Source of the DNA: an uncultured Litorivicinus sp.
GTDB taxonomy: Bacteria > Pseudomonadota > Gammaproteobacteria > Pseudomonadales > Litorivicinaceae
Assembly (NCBI GenBank): GCA_938091715.1
Contig: CALKMT010000200.1
Coordinates: forward strand, 1 to 6,700
Reading direction: 5' to 3'
DNA: 6,700 bases
The translations under genes and the position numbers were made by a program. Each line of letters opens with the position of its first letter. The first letter of the stretch is position 1. Positions 1-6,376 of the stretch are shown here, one piece after another. The notes beneath the pieces are model-generated. The model searched no databases. It saw only the letters and a program-made list of their open reading frames with translations, and was not told the origin of the DNA.

Positions 1-273
1 AATATCGACATCGCATCGATTCAGGACTATGACTTTGACGTGATCAAAATTGACCGATCGCTAAGCAGTCGTTGGGATGACCCTCGGCGCAAACCGTCGT
101 TAAGCCTGTTAGCGCACCTCATTAAAACACTGGGTAAAACGGCCATCGCCGAAGGAATCGAAACCCTAGCCCAGGCTGAAAGCCTGCAAGCCATTGGCTT
201 TAATCGCCAACAAGGCAATTACCATTGCCGGCCCGGCACATTGCAAGCGATACGACCGGCCGCGGGTATCTGA
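1..273 (+). CDS. EAL-domain cyclic-di-GMP phosphodiesterase-type protein, C-terminal end (5'-truncated by window edge)
   Basis: Only the last 90 residues are visible; the reading frame is open from base 1 to a TGA at 271-273. The segment matches the end of an EAL domain, the fold that hydrolyses cyclic-di-GMP to pGpG. Seen are the FDVIKID strand with the metal/base-site lysine, the AIAEGIET strand with its conserved glutamate, and GFNRQQG with the conserved glutamine, followed by the short RPGT tail that normally closes the domain. The residues visible here therefore fit an active enzyme, but the EAL signature and DDFG loop lie outside the window, so activity cannot be judged. Nothing can be said about N-terminal sensor or GGDEF domains. 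It lies 101 bp upstream of the propeller gene on the same strand, with no clear terminator between them. Confident for the EAL family. Confidence 0.85.
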   Translation, partial: NIDIASIQDYDFDVIKIDRSLSSRWDDPRRKPSLSLLAHLIKTLGKTAIAEGIETLAQAESLQAIGFNRQQGNYHCRPGTLQAIRPAAGI

Positions 274-303
274 TCAAAATCCGCTCCGCGCCCGAACGCG
301 AAA

Positions 304-348
304 CCGTCACAGGAATGACAACGACTCGTCACAAACACTGCCTACTGT
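304..348 (+). promoter_or_regulatory. Candidate PhoB-type promoter (three 11-bp-spaced half-sites plus -10)
   Basis: Three 7-bp elements begin exactly 11 bp apart: CCGTCAC (304-310), ATGACAA (315-321) and TCGTCAC (326-332). The Pho box consensus is two CTGTCAT-like repeats with an 11-bp period, the downstream one replacing the -35 element. Ten bases after the last element lies TACTGT (343-348), a weak -10 placed as in the E. coli phoA promoter; TATTAA (348-353) is an alternative. The first and third elements fit well and the middle one is degenerate. The spacers AGGA and CGAC are less AT-rich than usual. A start near 355 would leave a leader of about 20 nt before the ATG at 375. PhoB control is inference. 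Confidence 0.45.
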
Positions 349-374
349 ATTAATTTTTTACAGTGGAGTAGATC

Positions 375-1862
375 ATGTTATCGAGCAACGTTCGCAAGCT
401 AACCCTGTTGGCCTCAGGCCTGGCGCTGGCCACCTCAGCCGCCGCCCTGGACATCAAACCCATCGGTGAAATCCAAATCGGCCAGGGCGAAGGCTTTGCT
501 GAAATGCTTCGCTATCACGCTGCCTCAAAGAGTTTGATGGTCACCGCATCCGAGACCGGATCCATTGAGCGCATTTCGCTGGCCACCCCCACTGCACCCA
601 GCCTGATGGCCCCGTTTGATTTGGACGGCGGTGACGTGACGGCCGTCGCTGTGCACGCAGACCGCGTGGCCGCTTCTATCAAGGCCAAGGCCGCCAACGC
701 TGCCGGCATGGTCAAATTGTTTGATCTAAACGGCACGCTGCTGGGGACCTATGAAACCGGTGCACTGCCCGACAACGTCGCATTCTCACCCGATGGCCGT
801 TATCTGCTAACTGCCAATGAAGGCGAGCCCAGCGATGACTACAGCGTCGATCCCGAGGGTGGATTCACCCTGATCGACTTGGCCGATGGACCTGCCAATG
901 CGACTGTCACGCAGATTTCGTTGGCCGGATTTGACGTCCCCGTGGGTGCCCGGATCGTCAAGCCCGGACAAACGTTCGCCCAGGACGCTGAGCCTGAGTA
1001 CGTTACGTTTTCGGCGGATGGCGCGACGGCCTATGCCACGCTACAAGAAAACAACGCCATCGCCATGATTGATATCGCCAGTGCCACCGTGCGAAACATC
1101 GTCGGCCTGGGCGTTAAAAACGTCTCGCGCATGAGCCACGACATGTCCAACAAGGACGATGGCATCAACCTAAAGCGCTGGCCGGTGCTGATGATGTATC
1201 AGCCCGATGCACTGGCGAGCTATCAGGTTAATGGAGCGACCTATCTGGTCACGGCGAACGAAGGCGACGCCAAGGACTACGACGGCTTCTCAGAAGAGAC
1301 TCGGGTAGCCAAGTTGGCCCTAGATCCCACGATGTTCCCCAATGCCGCTGAACTTCAAAAGCCTGAAAACCTGGGGCGCTTAAAGACCACCACCACCTTG
1401 GGCGACACCGACGGTGATGGGGATCACGACCTGATTTATGCCTATGGCGGACGCTCGTTCTCGATCTGGTCCGAGGACGGCACTTTGGTGTTTGACAGTG
1501 GAAACGCATTCGAGCAACTGATCGCCAACCGCTCACCTGAGGTATTCAATGCCAACGGCGGCACCGACGAGCGGGACGAACGCTCAGACGACAAAGGCCC
1601 CGAGCCGGAGGCGCTGGCAATCGGCACGATCAACGATCGCACCTATGCCTTTATTGGCATGGAGCGCAACAACGCGATTTTCGCCTATGACGTGACCCTG
1701 CCCTCGGACCCGCACCTGGTCAGCTACATGATGCCCAGTGCAAATCACAACTCCCCCGAGGGGCTTGAGTTCATCGCCGCCAAGGACAGCCCGACCGGCA
1801 AGCCAATGCTTGCGATTGCTTTTGAAATGACAGGAACCGTTGCGGTCTACCAGATCGACTAA
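375..1862 (+). CDS. Choice-of-anchor I family exported beta-propeller protein (often annotated alkaline phosphatase-like)
   Basis: This 495-aa protein starts at ATG 375, with GTGGAG (363-368) 6 nt upstream. Residues 1-24 form a signal peptide (Lys/Arg start, hydrophobic core, cleavage probably after the A22-A24 alanines). The mature part has YVTN/WD-like propeller blades, such as LPDNVAFSPDGRYLLTANEG (131-150) and EYVTFSADGATAYATLQENN (208-227). Family hallmarks are TANEGDAKDYDGFSEETRV (293-311), GDTDGDGDHD (343-352), an acidic loop that looks able to bind Ca2+, YGGRSFSIW (357-365), DDKGPEPEALAIG (405-417) and NSPEGLEFI (459-467). No C-terminal anchor (LPXTG, PEP-CTERM, lipobox) is seen, so it should be soluble in the periplasm or secreted. 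The family is widespread in aquatic bacteria and some members are named as phosphatases, but the substrate of this protein cannot be told from sequence. The likely Pho-type promoter upstream and the terminator downstream make it a probable single-gene transcript. Confidence 0.88.
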   Translation: MLSSNVRKLTLLASGLALATSAAALDIKPIGEIQIGQGEGFAEMLRYHAASKSLMVTASETGSIERISLATPTAPSLMAPFDLDGGDVTAVAVHADRVAASIKAKAANAAGMVKLFDLNGTLLGTYETGALPDNVAFSPDGRYLLTANEGEPSDDYSVDPEGGFTLIDLADGPANATVTQISLAGFDVPVGARIVKPGQTFAQDAEPEYVTFSADGATAYATLQENNAIAMIDIASATVRNIVGLGVKNVSRMSHDMSNKDDGINLKRWPVLMMYQPDALASYQVNGATYLVTANEGDAKDYDGFSEETRVAKLALDPTMFPNAAELQKPENLGRLKTTTTLGDTDGDGDHDLIYAYGGRSFSIWSEDGTLVFDSGNAFEQLIANRSPEVFNANGGTDERDERSDDKGPEPEALAIGTINDRTYAFIGMERNNAIFAYDVTLPSDPHLVSYMMPSANHNSPEGLEFIAAKDSPTGKPMLAIAFEMTGTVAVYQID

Positions 1863-1884
1863 CCCTGTTCCTTGCACCACCTAG

Positions 1885-1915
1885 CCCGGGGCCGGTCAAC
1901 GGCCTCGGGTTTTTT
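1885..1915 (+). terminator. Rho-independent terminator of the propeller gene
   Basis: A 10-bp stem (1885-1894 with 1900-1909) includes one G-U pair. It closes a 5-nt GTCAA loop and runs straight into six T residues (1910-1915). It starts 22 bp after the TAA of the upstream gene. There is no A-tract on its left side, so it should work only for plus-strand transcription. Confidence 0.93.
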
Positions 1916-1926
1916 GGTCTGGATTG

Positions 1927-1949
1927 CAGGCTGACTCAAGGTCAGCCTG
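1927..1949. repeat. Perfect 9-bp inverted repeat upstream of the tRNA promoter
   Basis: CAGGCTGAC (1927-1935) and GTCAGCCTG (1941-1949) are perfect inverted copies around the 5-nt spacer TCAAG. The repeat sits between the terminator and the tRNA, ending one base before the candidate -35. No T-tract follows on either strand, so it is not a standard terminator. It could be a second hairpin backing up the terminator, or a dimeric-protein binding site. Confidence 0.6.
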
Positions 1950-1978
1950 ATGCCAATACGAATGGTTTTGTGTACTAT
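1950..1978 (+). promoter_or_regulatory. Candidate sigma-70 promoter for the tRNA gene
   Basis: ATGCCA (1950-1955, 4 of 6 to TTGACA) and TACTAT (1973-1978, 4 of 6 to TATAAT) are 17 bp apart. They are followed by a GC-rich stretch (about 1982-1987), as found at stringently controlled stable-RNA promoters. Transcription would begin about 8 nt before the mature tRNA 5' end. The preceding gene has its own terminator, so the tRNA needs its own promoter. Confidence 0.5.
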
Positions 1979-1992
1979 TCAGCGCCTGATGC

Positions 1993-2069
<77 letters not shown>

Positions 2070-2077
2070 TTTACCCG

Positions 2078-2239
2078 TCACAGACTCTTTAGCTTCTGAA
2101 ACACCTGATCGGCTTTCTCGGACAACTCGGAATACCCTCGAATATCGCCTGAGCGCTGGGCTTTCATGGCCTGCTCCAAGAGCGCGCCGTATTCTTTTTC
2201 TAGCTGCTTCTTGGGGTCTTTCTTGAACAATCCGAACAT
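2078..2239 (-). CDS. Small charged protein, DUF6435-like
   Basis: This 53-aa reading frame starts with ATG at 2239 and ends with TGA at 2078-2080. The protein begins MFGLFKKDPKKQLEKEYGAL, followed by LEQAMKAQRSGDIRGYSELS and a lysine-rich end. The short hydrophobic MFGLF start, a K/E-rich helix and the A-Q-R-x-G-D-I-R-x-Y core match what I recall of the DUF6435 family, small gammaproteobacterial proteins of unknown function. It is probably cytoplasmic, two amphipathic helices joined at GDIR. A weak AGGT lies 8 nt before the ATG. It is 62 bp downstream of the GGDEF-EAL gene on the same strand, and may be transcribed with it. It converges on the tRNA with only 8 bp between. It is easily missed because of its length. 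Coding is well supported; the function is not known. Confidence 0.82.
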   Translation of the reverse strand: MFGLFKKDPKKQLEKEYGALLEQAMKAQRSGDIRGYSELSEKADQVFQKLKSL

Positions 2240-2288
2240 GACCGTCTACCTATCTGTGGGGGAACCCGTTAGGTGGTCATGAATTGAG

Positions 2289-2306
2289 AAAACCCAAGGA
2301 CTTAGG
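2289..2306 (-). terminator. Weak candidate terminator after the GGDEF-EAL gene
   Basis: On the minus strand CCTAA (2302-2306) can pair with TTGGG (2293-2297), with one G-U pair, around the loop GTCC, and TTTT follows (2289-2292). The 5-bp stem overlaps the stop codon and is thermodynamically weak. It would attenuate at most, leaving read-through into the DUF6435-like gene likely. Confidence 0.25.
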
Positions 2307-4413
2307 CCGAGATTACGTCGCGCACTGCGGGTAACGGGGCCGCTTTGCCAAAGCGCCAGCCTTGCAAATAATCGCACCCCAAGCTGCTCAAAAAATCCGC
2401 CTGGACCTGCTCCTCGACACCCTCGGCGACCACATGCAAGTCCAAACTGCGGGCCAAACTGATAATGCCCGCAGTCAGGTTAGTCTTGCCATCGTCGTGG
2501 GGAATCCCTCGCACAAAGCTGACATCGATCTTGATGCCATCCAACTGGAAATTGGCCAGGTGCGACCGGCTAGAAAATCCAGTGCCGAAATCGTCTAAGT
2601 ACACCTGCACACCGCCCCCCCGGATGCGCTCTACGATATCCAAGGCTTTTTCTTCGTCTCGCAGCAGCGCGGTCTCGGTAATTTCAACGTGCAGTTTACG
2701 GGGGTCAAAACCACTGGCCGCCAAACACTCCAGCAAGGCAATGGTGAAAACGTCATTGACGAAATGCTGGCCGCTCATGTTCAACGACAAAAACGGCGTG
2801 GCGCCGCTGGCCACATGAAAGTCCGACAAGGCCCGCAATGAGGTCTTGGCGATCCACAGATCAATCTCGCCGATCATGCCGTAGGCCTCGGCGACCGGAA
2901 TAAACTCACCCGGTGACACATCGCCCAAGATGGGATTGTTCCAGCGAACCAGGGCCTCGTAGCCCGCCACCTGATAAGCCGCGTTTAATATTGGCTGATA
3001 CTCGACTCGCAACTCTCGTTTCGCGATGGCATTGCGCAAATGCCGCTCGATGACCCCCATGCGATCTGCGTCGACCTGCATGTTGCTGTCAAATTGAATG
3101 GCCTGTCCTTTGCCCGCGTTCTTGGCTTGATACATGGCCATGTCTGCGTGGCGCAATAACTCGTCAGCCTCACTGCCACGATCTGAGGCGATTGCCACTC
3201 CAACGCTTGCGCCAACGTAGATATCCCGGTTCTCGATCTCGATGACTTGGGACACGCGACGAATGATGCGGTTGGATATTTTGTTCAGGGCGCGCTCGGG
3301 TGGCGGAGGGGTTAACAGAACGACGAACTCGTCACCGCCCAATCGAGCCACCATGTCCTGGGGCCGACTGTCGTCCTTTGACCGCACTTCGGCACAGATC
3401 CGACTGGCCACACAGCGCAGCGTTTCGTCGCCCACATCATGACCAAACACGTCGTTGACGCGCTTAAAGTCATCTAGGTCAACAAACAACAGGGCGGCGG
3501 GATCCTTGGAATCGAGTAACTCGGTTAATCGTTGCATCACCGCCGCGCGATTAGGCAAGCATGTCACCGCGTCGGTAAACGCAATTTCACGCACCTGCCG
3601 GTTTGCCTGTTCCAGATCACTGGCCATGGAATTAAAGCGATCCGACAGGCGGCGAGATTCGGTAGGCCCCTCGTTGGTTCGCAGGCGGACCCGGCGGCCT
3701 TTGCCCAGACCACTAAAGGCCGCCGCCAAGCGGTCATAGGGGCGGCCAATTTCCCGGGACAGCCACAAAATAGCGGCGATGTTAATTAATAGAGCGATGC
3801 CCGCACCTCGGGTCAAACCGACCATCAGCGAGCTGGACAGGTCCTCCCAGACCTCACGGACTTGATTCTCTAAGGTATCCGCCGTGATGGCATGCTCGCG
3901 TACAACCCGGTTGATGAACAAGGTCGCCAAAGGGGCTTGCTCACCCCAAATTGGGGCCCAGGCACTAACGTTCCGGCTGTCCGCCGCAATTCGGTAGATG
4001 GGGACTTTTGAACGGCGCAAAGCGGCAACATCCCCCTCGCCCTGCAAGGAGTAATCCACCAGACGACTGGCCCGATGTTCGACCACCAAGTGGCCCATGT
4101 CGTCATACAGACTGACCTGGCGAATCCAGTGATCCGAGCCGATGGCCTCGACCAGGCTTTGCAATTGCACCCGATCATCCCGGGCCAGGGCAGACTGCAA
4201 CACCTGGGCACTGATTTGCGCGGCATCCAGGGTCGAGCGCGCGGTCTCGCCGGCTGCGGTTTTATTTCGAGCATCGGCCAAATGCCGTTCAAGCGCTGGC
4301 GCTTGATTGTCCAAAGCACGCTGAACCAAGCTGTAATAACTGGCCGTCACCGCGCCAAGCAGGCCCAACAAAATCAGGCAAACCCGAACCGTCAGTCGGT
4401 TAAACCAACTCAT
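2302..4413 (-). CDS. Membrane-bound bifunctional GGDEF-EAL cyclic-di-GMP enzyme, DcpA-like by context
   Basis: The product is a 703-aa protein. The ATG at 4413 is preferred over an upstream in-frame codon at 4461, because the added residues are not membrane-like and MSWFNRLTVR leads straight into the first TM (7-28). A periplasmic sensor region follows (about 29-198; the part around VSLYDDMGHLV looks PAS/Cache-like), then TM2 (203-220) and a HAMP-like linker (222-270). The GGDEF domain (about 272-440) has DAVTCLPNR, DLDDFKRVND, intact GGDEF (359-363) and an inhibitory I-site RPQD (350-353) at the canonical 5-residue distance. The EAL domain (about 452-695) keeps EAL (486-488), N545, E577, DDFG (607-610), K628, E664 and Q684. 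Both synthesis of c-di-GMP from GTP and its hydrolysis are therefore possible. The start overlaps the preceding gene by 14 nt, suggesting coupled translation. The DcpA comparison rests on the upstream PruR-like gene and is inference; a LapD-type receptor is less likely because the catalytic residues are intact. Confidence 0.93.
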   Translation of the reverse strand: MSWFNRLTVRVCLILLGLLGAVTASYYSLVQRALDNQAPALERHLADARNKTAAGETARSTLDAAQISAQVLQSALARDDRVQLQSLVEAIGSDHWIRQVSLYDDMGHLVVEHRASRLVDYSLQGEGDVAALRRSKVPIYRIAADSRNVSAWAPIWGEQAPLATLFINRVVREHAITADTLENQVREVWEDLSSSLMVGLTRGAGIALLINIAAILWLSREIGRPYDRLAAAFSGLGKGRRVRLRTNEGPTESRRLSDRFNSMASDLEQANRQVREIAFTDAVTCLPNRAAVMQRLTELLDSKDPAALLFVDLDDFKRVNDVFGHDVGDETLRCVASRICAEVRSKDDSRPQDMVARLGGDEFVVLLTPPPPERALNKISNRIIRRVSQVIEIENRDIYVGASVGVAIASDRGSEADELLRHADMAMYQAKNAGKGQAIQFDSNMQVDADRMGVIERHLRNAIAKRELRVEYQPILNAAYQVAGYEALVRWNNPILGDVSPGEFIPVAEAYGMIGEIDLWIAKTSLRALSDFHVASGATPFLSLNMSGQHFVNDVFTIALLECLAASGFDPRKLHVEITETALLRDEEKALDIVERIRGGGVQVYLDDFGTGFSSRSHLANFQLDGIKIDVSFVRGIPHDDGKTNLTAGIISLARSLDLHVVAEGVEEQVQADFLSSLGCDYLQGWRFGKAAPLPAVRDVISA

Positions 4414-5032
4414 AATCGTTCTCGTGGCTGGTGCGAACACGCCCGGTCCGGCCGACCCCAAGAATCAAGCAGCCCCCGACCATCATCAACCAGGCCAACA
4501 AATTCAGGGTCTGACATTGCTGGCGAAAGCGCTCCAACTCCCGGGCTGCTGCCTCTTTGATGTTGCGTTCGGCTCGCAAGGACAACCGAGTGACCTCGTT
4601 CATGGCCACGGCAATTTCCCCTTGAGCGATCCAAGCAGCATCCCAATCTTGAGCGTCCATTGAGGCTTCGAGTTGATCCAACTGTCGACCAATTTGATGG
4701 ACCGCCGTGGAGTACTCATCTTGGGACTGCAAGTCCCGATAAATGGCGCCACGGCTGTGCAAGAAGTGGCGCGAATACACCACATCCAGCGCCAAGGCCA
4801 TCTCGTCAGCCTCGACCCAATCCCCGGCCCGGGCGCCAGCCAAATGCGTGGACAGGCGTGCAACCTCGACTTCGGATTTCATGGACGCCTGATACAGCTC
4901 TGAGTTACGCGCGGACATCATTGAACGGCGCTCCTCGCTCAAACGTTCCTGCATCAGATGGTGTGTCCACATCGCAAGCCCCATGCCCAATACCAGCATC
5001 ATGCCTGCAATCGACAGGCCGACTTTATTCAC
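4400..5032 (-). CDS. Unrecognised two-TM protein with helical periplasmic domain, middle gene of the cassette
   Basis: The 210-aa product belongs to no family I can name with confidence. TM1 spans about 5-22 and TM2 about 176-194. Between them are some 150 residues rich in A, E, Q, R and L, predicted by eye to be helical, with long amphipathic stretches at 25-65 and 145-175. This is like the four-helix-bundle sensor regions of chemoreceptors and histidine kinases, but here without any output domain. The cytoplasmic tail is only about 16 residues and basic (RTGRVR). The start is GTG at 5032, giving a 4-nt GTGA overlap with the upstream gene, with GGA 5 nt upstream. The 3' end overlaps the GGDEF-EAL start by 14 nt. 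These overlaps argue for equal expression and a complex with both neighbours. It might relay the state of the periplasmic protein to the enzyme; this is inference. Confidence 0.85.
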   Translation of the reverse strand: MNKVGLSIAGMMLVLGMGLAMWTHHLMQERLSEERRSMMSARNSELYQASMKSEVEVARLSTHLAGARAGDWVEADEMALALDVVYSRHFLHSRGAIYRDLQSQDEYSTAVHQIGRQLDQLEASMDAQDWDAAWIAQGEIAVAMNEVTRLSLRAERNIKEAAARELERFRQQCQTLNLLAWLMMVGGCLILGVGRTGRVRTSHENDYELV

Positions 5033-5490
5033 TGTTCCGGGGCAATTTCAGCAAGTTGCCAAACCGACAAATTGCGGGTTCGTTCGACGTCCAGATCTGG
5101 GTGCTGATCAAAATCAACGATCAGCCAAGTGGGTCCGAAATCCCGGCGAGTTAAAGGGCGTCCGTCCTTCTGCGTCGCCAGAATGGGCTGACGCAAAGTC
5201 GCAAGCTCACCCGGCTCTAGCACCACGGAGTAATTATCCAAGGCAATCAAGCGCACTCGGGTGTCTGCTAAACCGTAATGGTCCAGCAGCGACTCGATAT
5301 TGATTCCTGTGTATTGATGGACCTCGGGGGCCCAGGGATTAGCCGTGACCACTGGGGCAGCAGGGAATTGCTGCGCAAGCAGGTGGGTCTTGACCAAATG
5401 GCGCTCACCTTGACTGTCGATAATCGACAGCTCATCGGCCATCACCGGAAACACAAAGCCCACAACCAGGGCCATTATCCAACGCAACAT
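5029..5490 (-). CDS. Periplasmic SUOX-fold (Oxidored_molyb-like) protein without cysteine, PruR-like pterin-binding candidate
   Basis: The start is probably ATG 5490 (153 aa), because GAGG (5496-5499) lies 5 nt upstream; a GTG at 5493 would sit too close to that site. Numbering here uses the 154-aa GTG form. Residues 1-19 are a signal peptide (cleavage after VMA). The rest matches the short oxidoreductase molybdopterin-binding fold: YTGINIESLL (61-70), ALDNYSVVL (84-92), ILATQKDGRPL (104-114), FGPTWLIVDFD (119-129) and SVWQLAEI (143-150). The whole protein has no cysteine, so it lacks the ligand that holds Mo in sulfite-oxidase enzymes and is unlikely to be a redox enzyme. PruR of Agrobacterium is a protein of this type that binds pterins in the periplasm and controls DcpA, a GGDEF-EAL enzyme; the same kind of enzyme is encoded two genes downstream. 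Fold assignment is firm; pterin as ligand is inference. Confidence 0.82.
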   Translation of the reverse strand: MLRWIMALVVGFVFPVMADELSIIDSQGERHLVKTHLLAQQFPAAPVVTANPWAPEVHQYTGINIESLLDHYGLADTRVRLIALDNYSVVLEPGELATLRQPILATQKDGRPLTRRDFGPTWLIVDFDQHPDLDVERTRNLSVWQLAEIAPEQ

Positions 5491-5495
5491 CACTA

Positions 5496-5526
5496 CCTCA
5501 CCGACCTCGTAACTACCTGAGTTATA
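5496..5526 (-). promoter_or_regulatory. Possible -10 element and leader of the three-gene cassette
   Basis: TATAAC on the minus strand (5521-5526) is one mismatch from the -10 consensus, but no good -35 sits 16-18 bp upstream; a TTGACT (5531-5536) lies too close to be its partner. The short leader carries AGGTAGT twice (5492-5498 and 5512-5518, minus strand) with a further GAGGT between, so there are three Shine-Dalgarno-like motifs. The GAGG at 5496-5499 has the right distance to the ATG at 5490. No convincing terminator separates dapB from this point, so read-through from carB-dapB is equally possible. Confidence 0.3.
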
Positions 5527-5578
5527 GGCTAGTCAAGATCTGTGTGGCTGCCCGGACAAGAGTCCAATGATCGCGCGG

Positions 5579-6376
5579 TTACAGGCCCAGAACGTCGTCC
5601 ATGCTGTACAGGCCAGCCGGCTTGTCATGTAACCAGGCCAAGGCCCGAACCGCGCCCTTGGCAAAGGTCATGCGACTGGAGGCCTTGTGAGTGATTTCAA
5701 TCCGCTCGCCATCGGCTGCGAACAACACCGTGTGATCGCCGAACACGTCGCCGGCGCGGATGGTTTCAAAGCCGATTTGACGATGGGGGCGCTCGCCGGT
5801 GATGCCCTCACGGCCATACACAGCGACGTCGTCCAAATCCCAGCCCATCGCGTCCGCCAACACTTCCCCAAGACGAACTGCGGTGCCCGAGGGCGCGTCT
5901 TTTTTGTGTCGGTGGTGGGCCTCGATGACTTCGATGTCGGAATGCTCGCCTACCAATTCCGCAGCCAACCGGATCAAGCGCTGCATCACGTTCACGCCGA
6001 CACTCATATTCGGGGCGAATACAATCGGAATATGCGCCGATGCCTGATCGATTTGTTGCCGCTCAGCTTCGCTCAGGCCGGTGGTTCCGATCACCATGGG
6101 AACCTGATGCGTCACGCACCAACCCAAATTGGCCGACAACAGTTGCGGCGTGGTGAAGTCAATTAAGCCGCATCCGCTGGCTTCAAATGCGTCCAGATGC
6201 TCGGCAATCGGTGCACCGATGGAGCGGCCCAGAATCAGGGCACCGGCGTCTTGACCTATAAAGCCAGAGCCGGGACGAGCCGTGCCGCCGGCTAGCGACA
6301 ATTTCTCGTGCTGATCACAGGCTTCACTGAGCACCTTGCCCATCCGCCCCATGATACCGGGAATCAGGACCTTCAC
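5579..6376 (-). CDS. dapB: 4-hydroxy-tetrahydrodipicolinate reductase
   Basis: The 265-aa product has the usual length for DapB. It reduces 4-hydroxy-tetrahydrodipicolinate to tetrahydrodipicolinate with NAD(P)H in the cytoplasm, a step in making diaminopimelate and lysine. The N-terminal Rossmann fold shows GIMGRMG (7-13), IDFTTP (72-77) and IGTTGL (96-101). The substrate domain has APNMSVGVNV (121-130) and the signature EAHHRHKKDAPSGTA (152-166), with H154 and K158 corresponding to the catalytic His159 and Lys163 of E. coli. ITGERPHRQIGFETIRAGD (192-210) and the closing strand are also typical. Translation starts at GTG 6376, and its GTGA overlaps the carB stop by 4 nt, implying coupling. 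All key residues are present. The gene order is unusual: gammaproteobacteria commonly have dapB upstream of carA-carB. Confidence 0.97.
   Translation of the reverse strand: MKVLIPGIMGRMGKVLSEACDQHEKLSLAGGTARPGSGFIGQDAGALILGRSIGAPIAEHLDAFEASGCGLIDFTTPQLLSANLGWCVTHQVPMVIGTTGLSEAERQQIDQASAHIPIVFAPNMSVGVNVMQRLIRLAAELVGEHSDIEVIEAHHRHKKDAPSGTAVRLGEVLADAMGWDLDDVAVYGREGITGERPHRQIGFETIRAGDVFGDHTVLFAADGERIEITHKASSRMTFAKGAVRALAWLHDKPAGLYSMDDVLGL

Noticed and set aside
2271..2280. Tiny minus-strand reading frame starting at ATG 2280
   Set aside because: It stops after three codons and has no supporting ribosome site.
4414..4461. Sixteen-residue N-terminal extension of the GGDEF-EAL protein from an upstream in-frame codon
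   Set aside because: It would overlap the previous gene by more than 60 nt, and its Gly/Pro/Arg-containing sequence does not fit before a TM helix; the ATG at 4413 gives the expected short start and overlap.
4075..4560. Open frame of 161 codons on the plus strand
   Set aside because: It lies antisense to two well-supported genes, has no recognisable motif, and its composition is that of a shadow frame.
4660..5154. Open frame of 164 codons on the plus strand
   Set aside because: It is antisense to the middle cassette gene and its neighbour, rich in Pro/Arg/Ser as expected of a shadow frame.
5029..5490. Periplasmic molybdenum oxidoreductase such as MsrP/YedY or sulfite oxidase
   Set aside because: There is no cysteine ligand, the protein is about half the size of those enzymes, and the signal peptide has no twin-arginine motif.
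5554..5565. GGAC-AAGA-GTCC hairpin after dapB as a terminator
   Set aside because: The stem is only 4 bp and no T-tract follows on the minus strand.
5687..6166. Open frame of 159 codons on the plus strand
   Set aside because: It is antisense to dapB, whose catalytic motifs fix the true coding strand.
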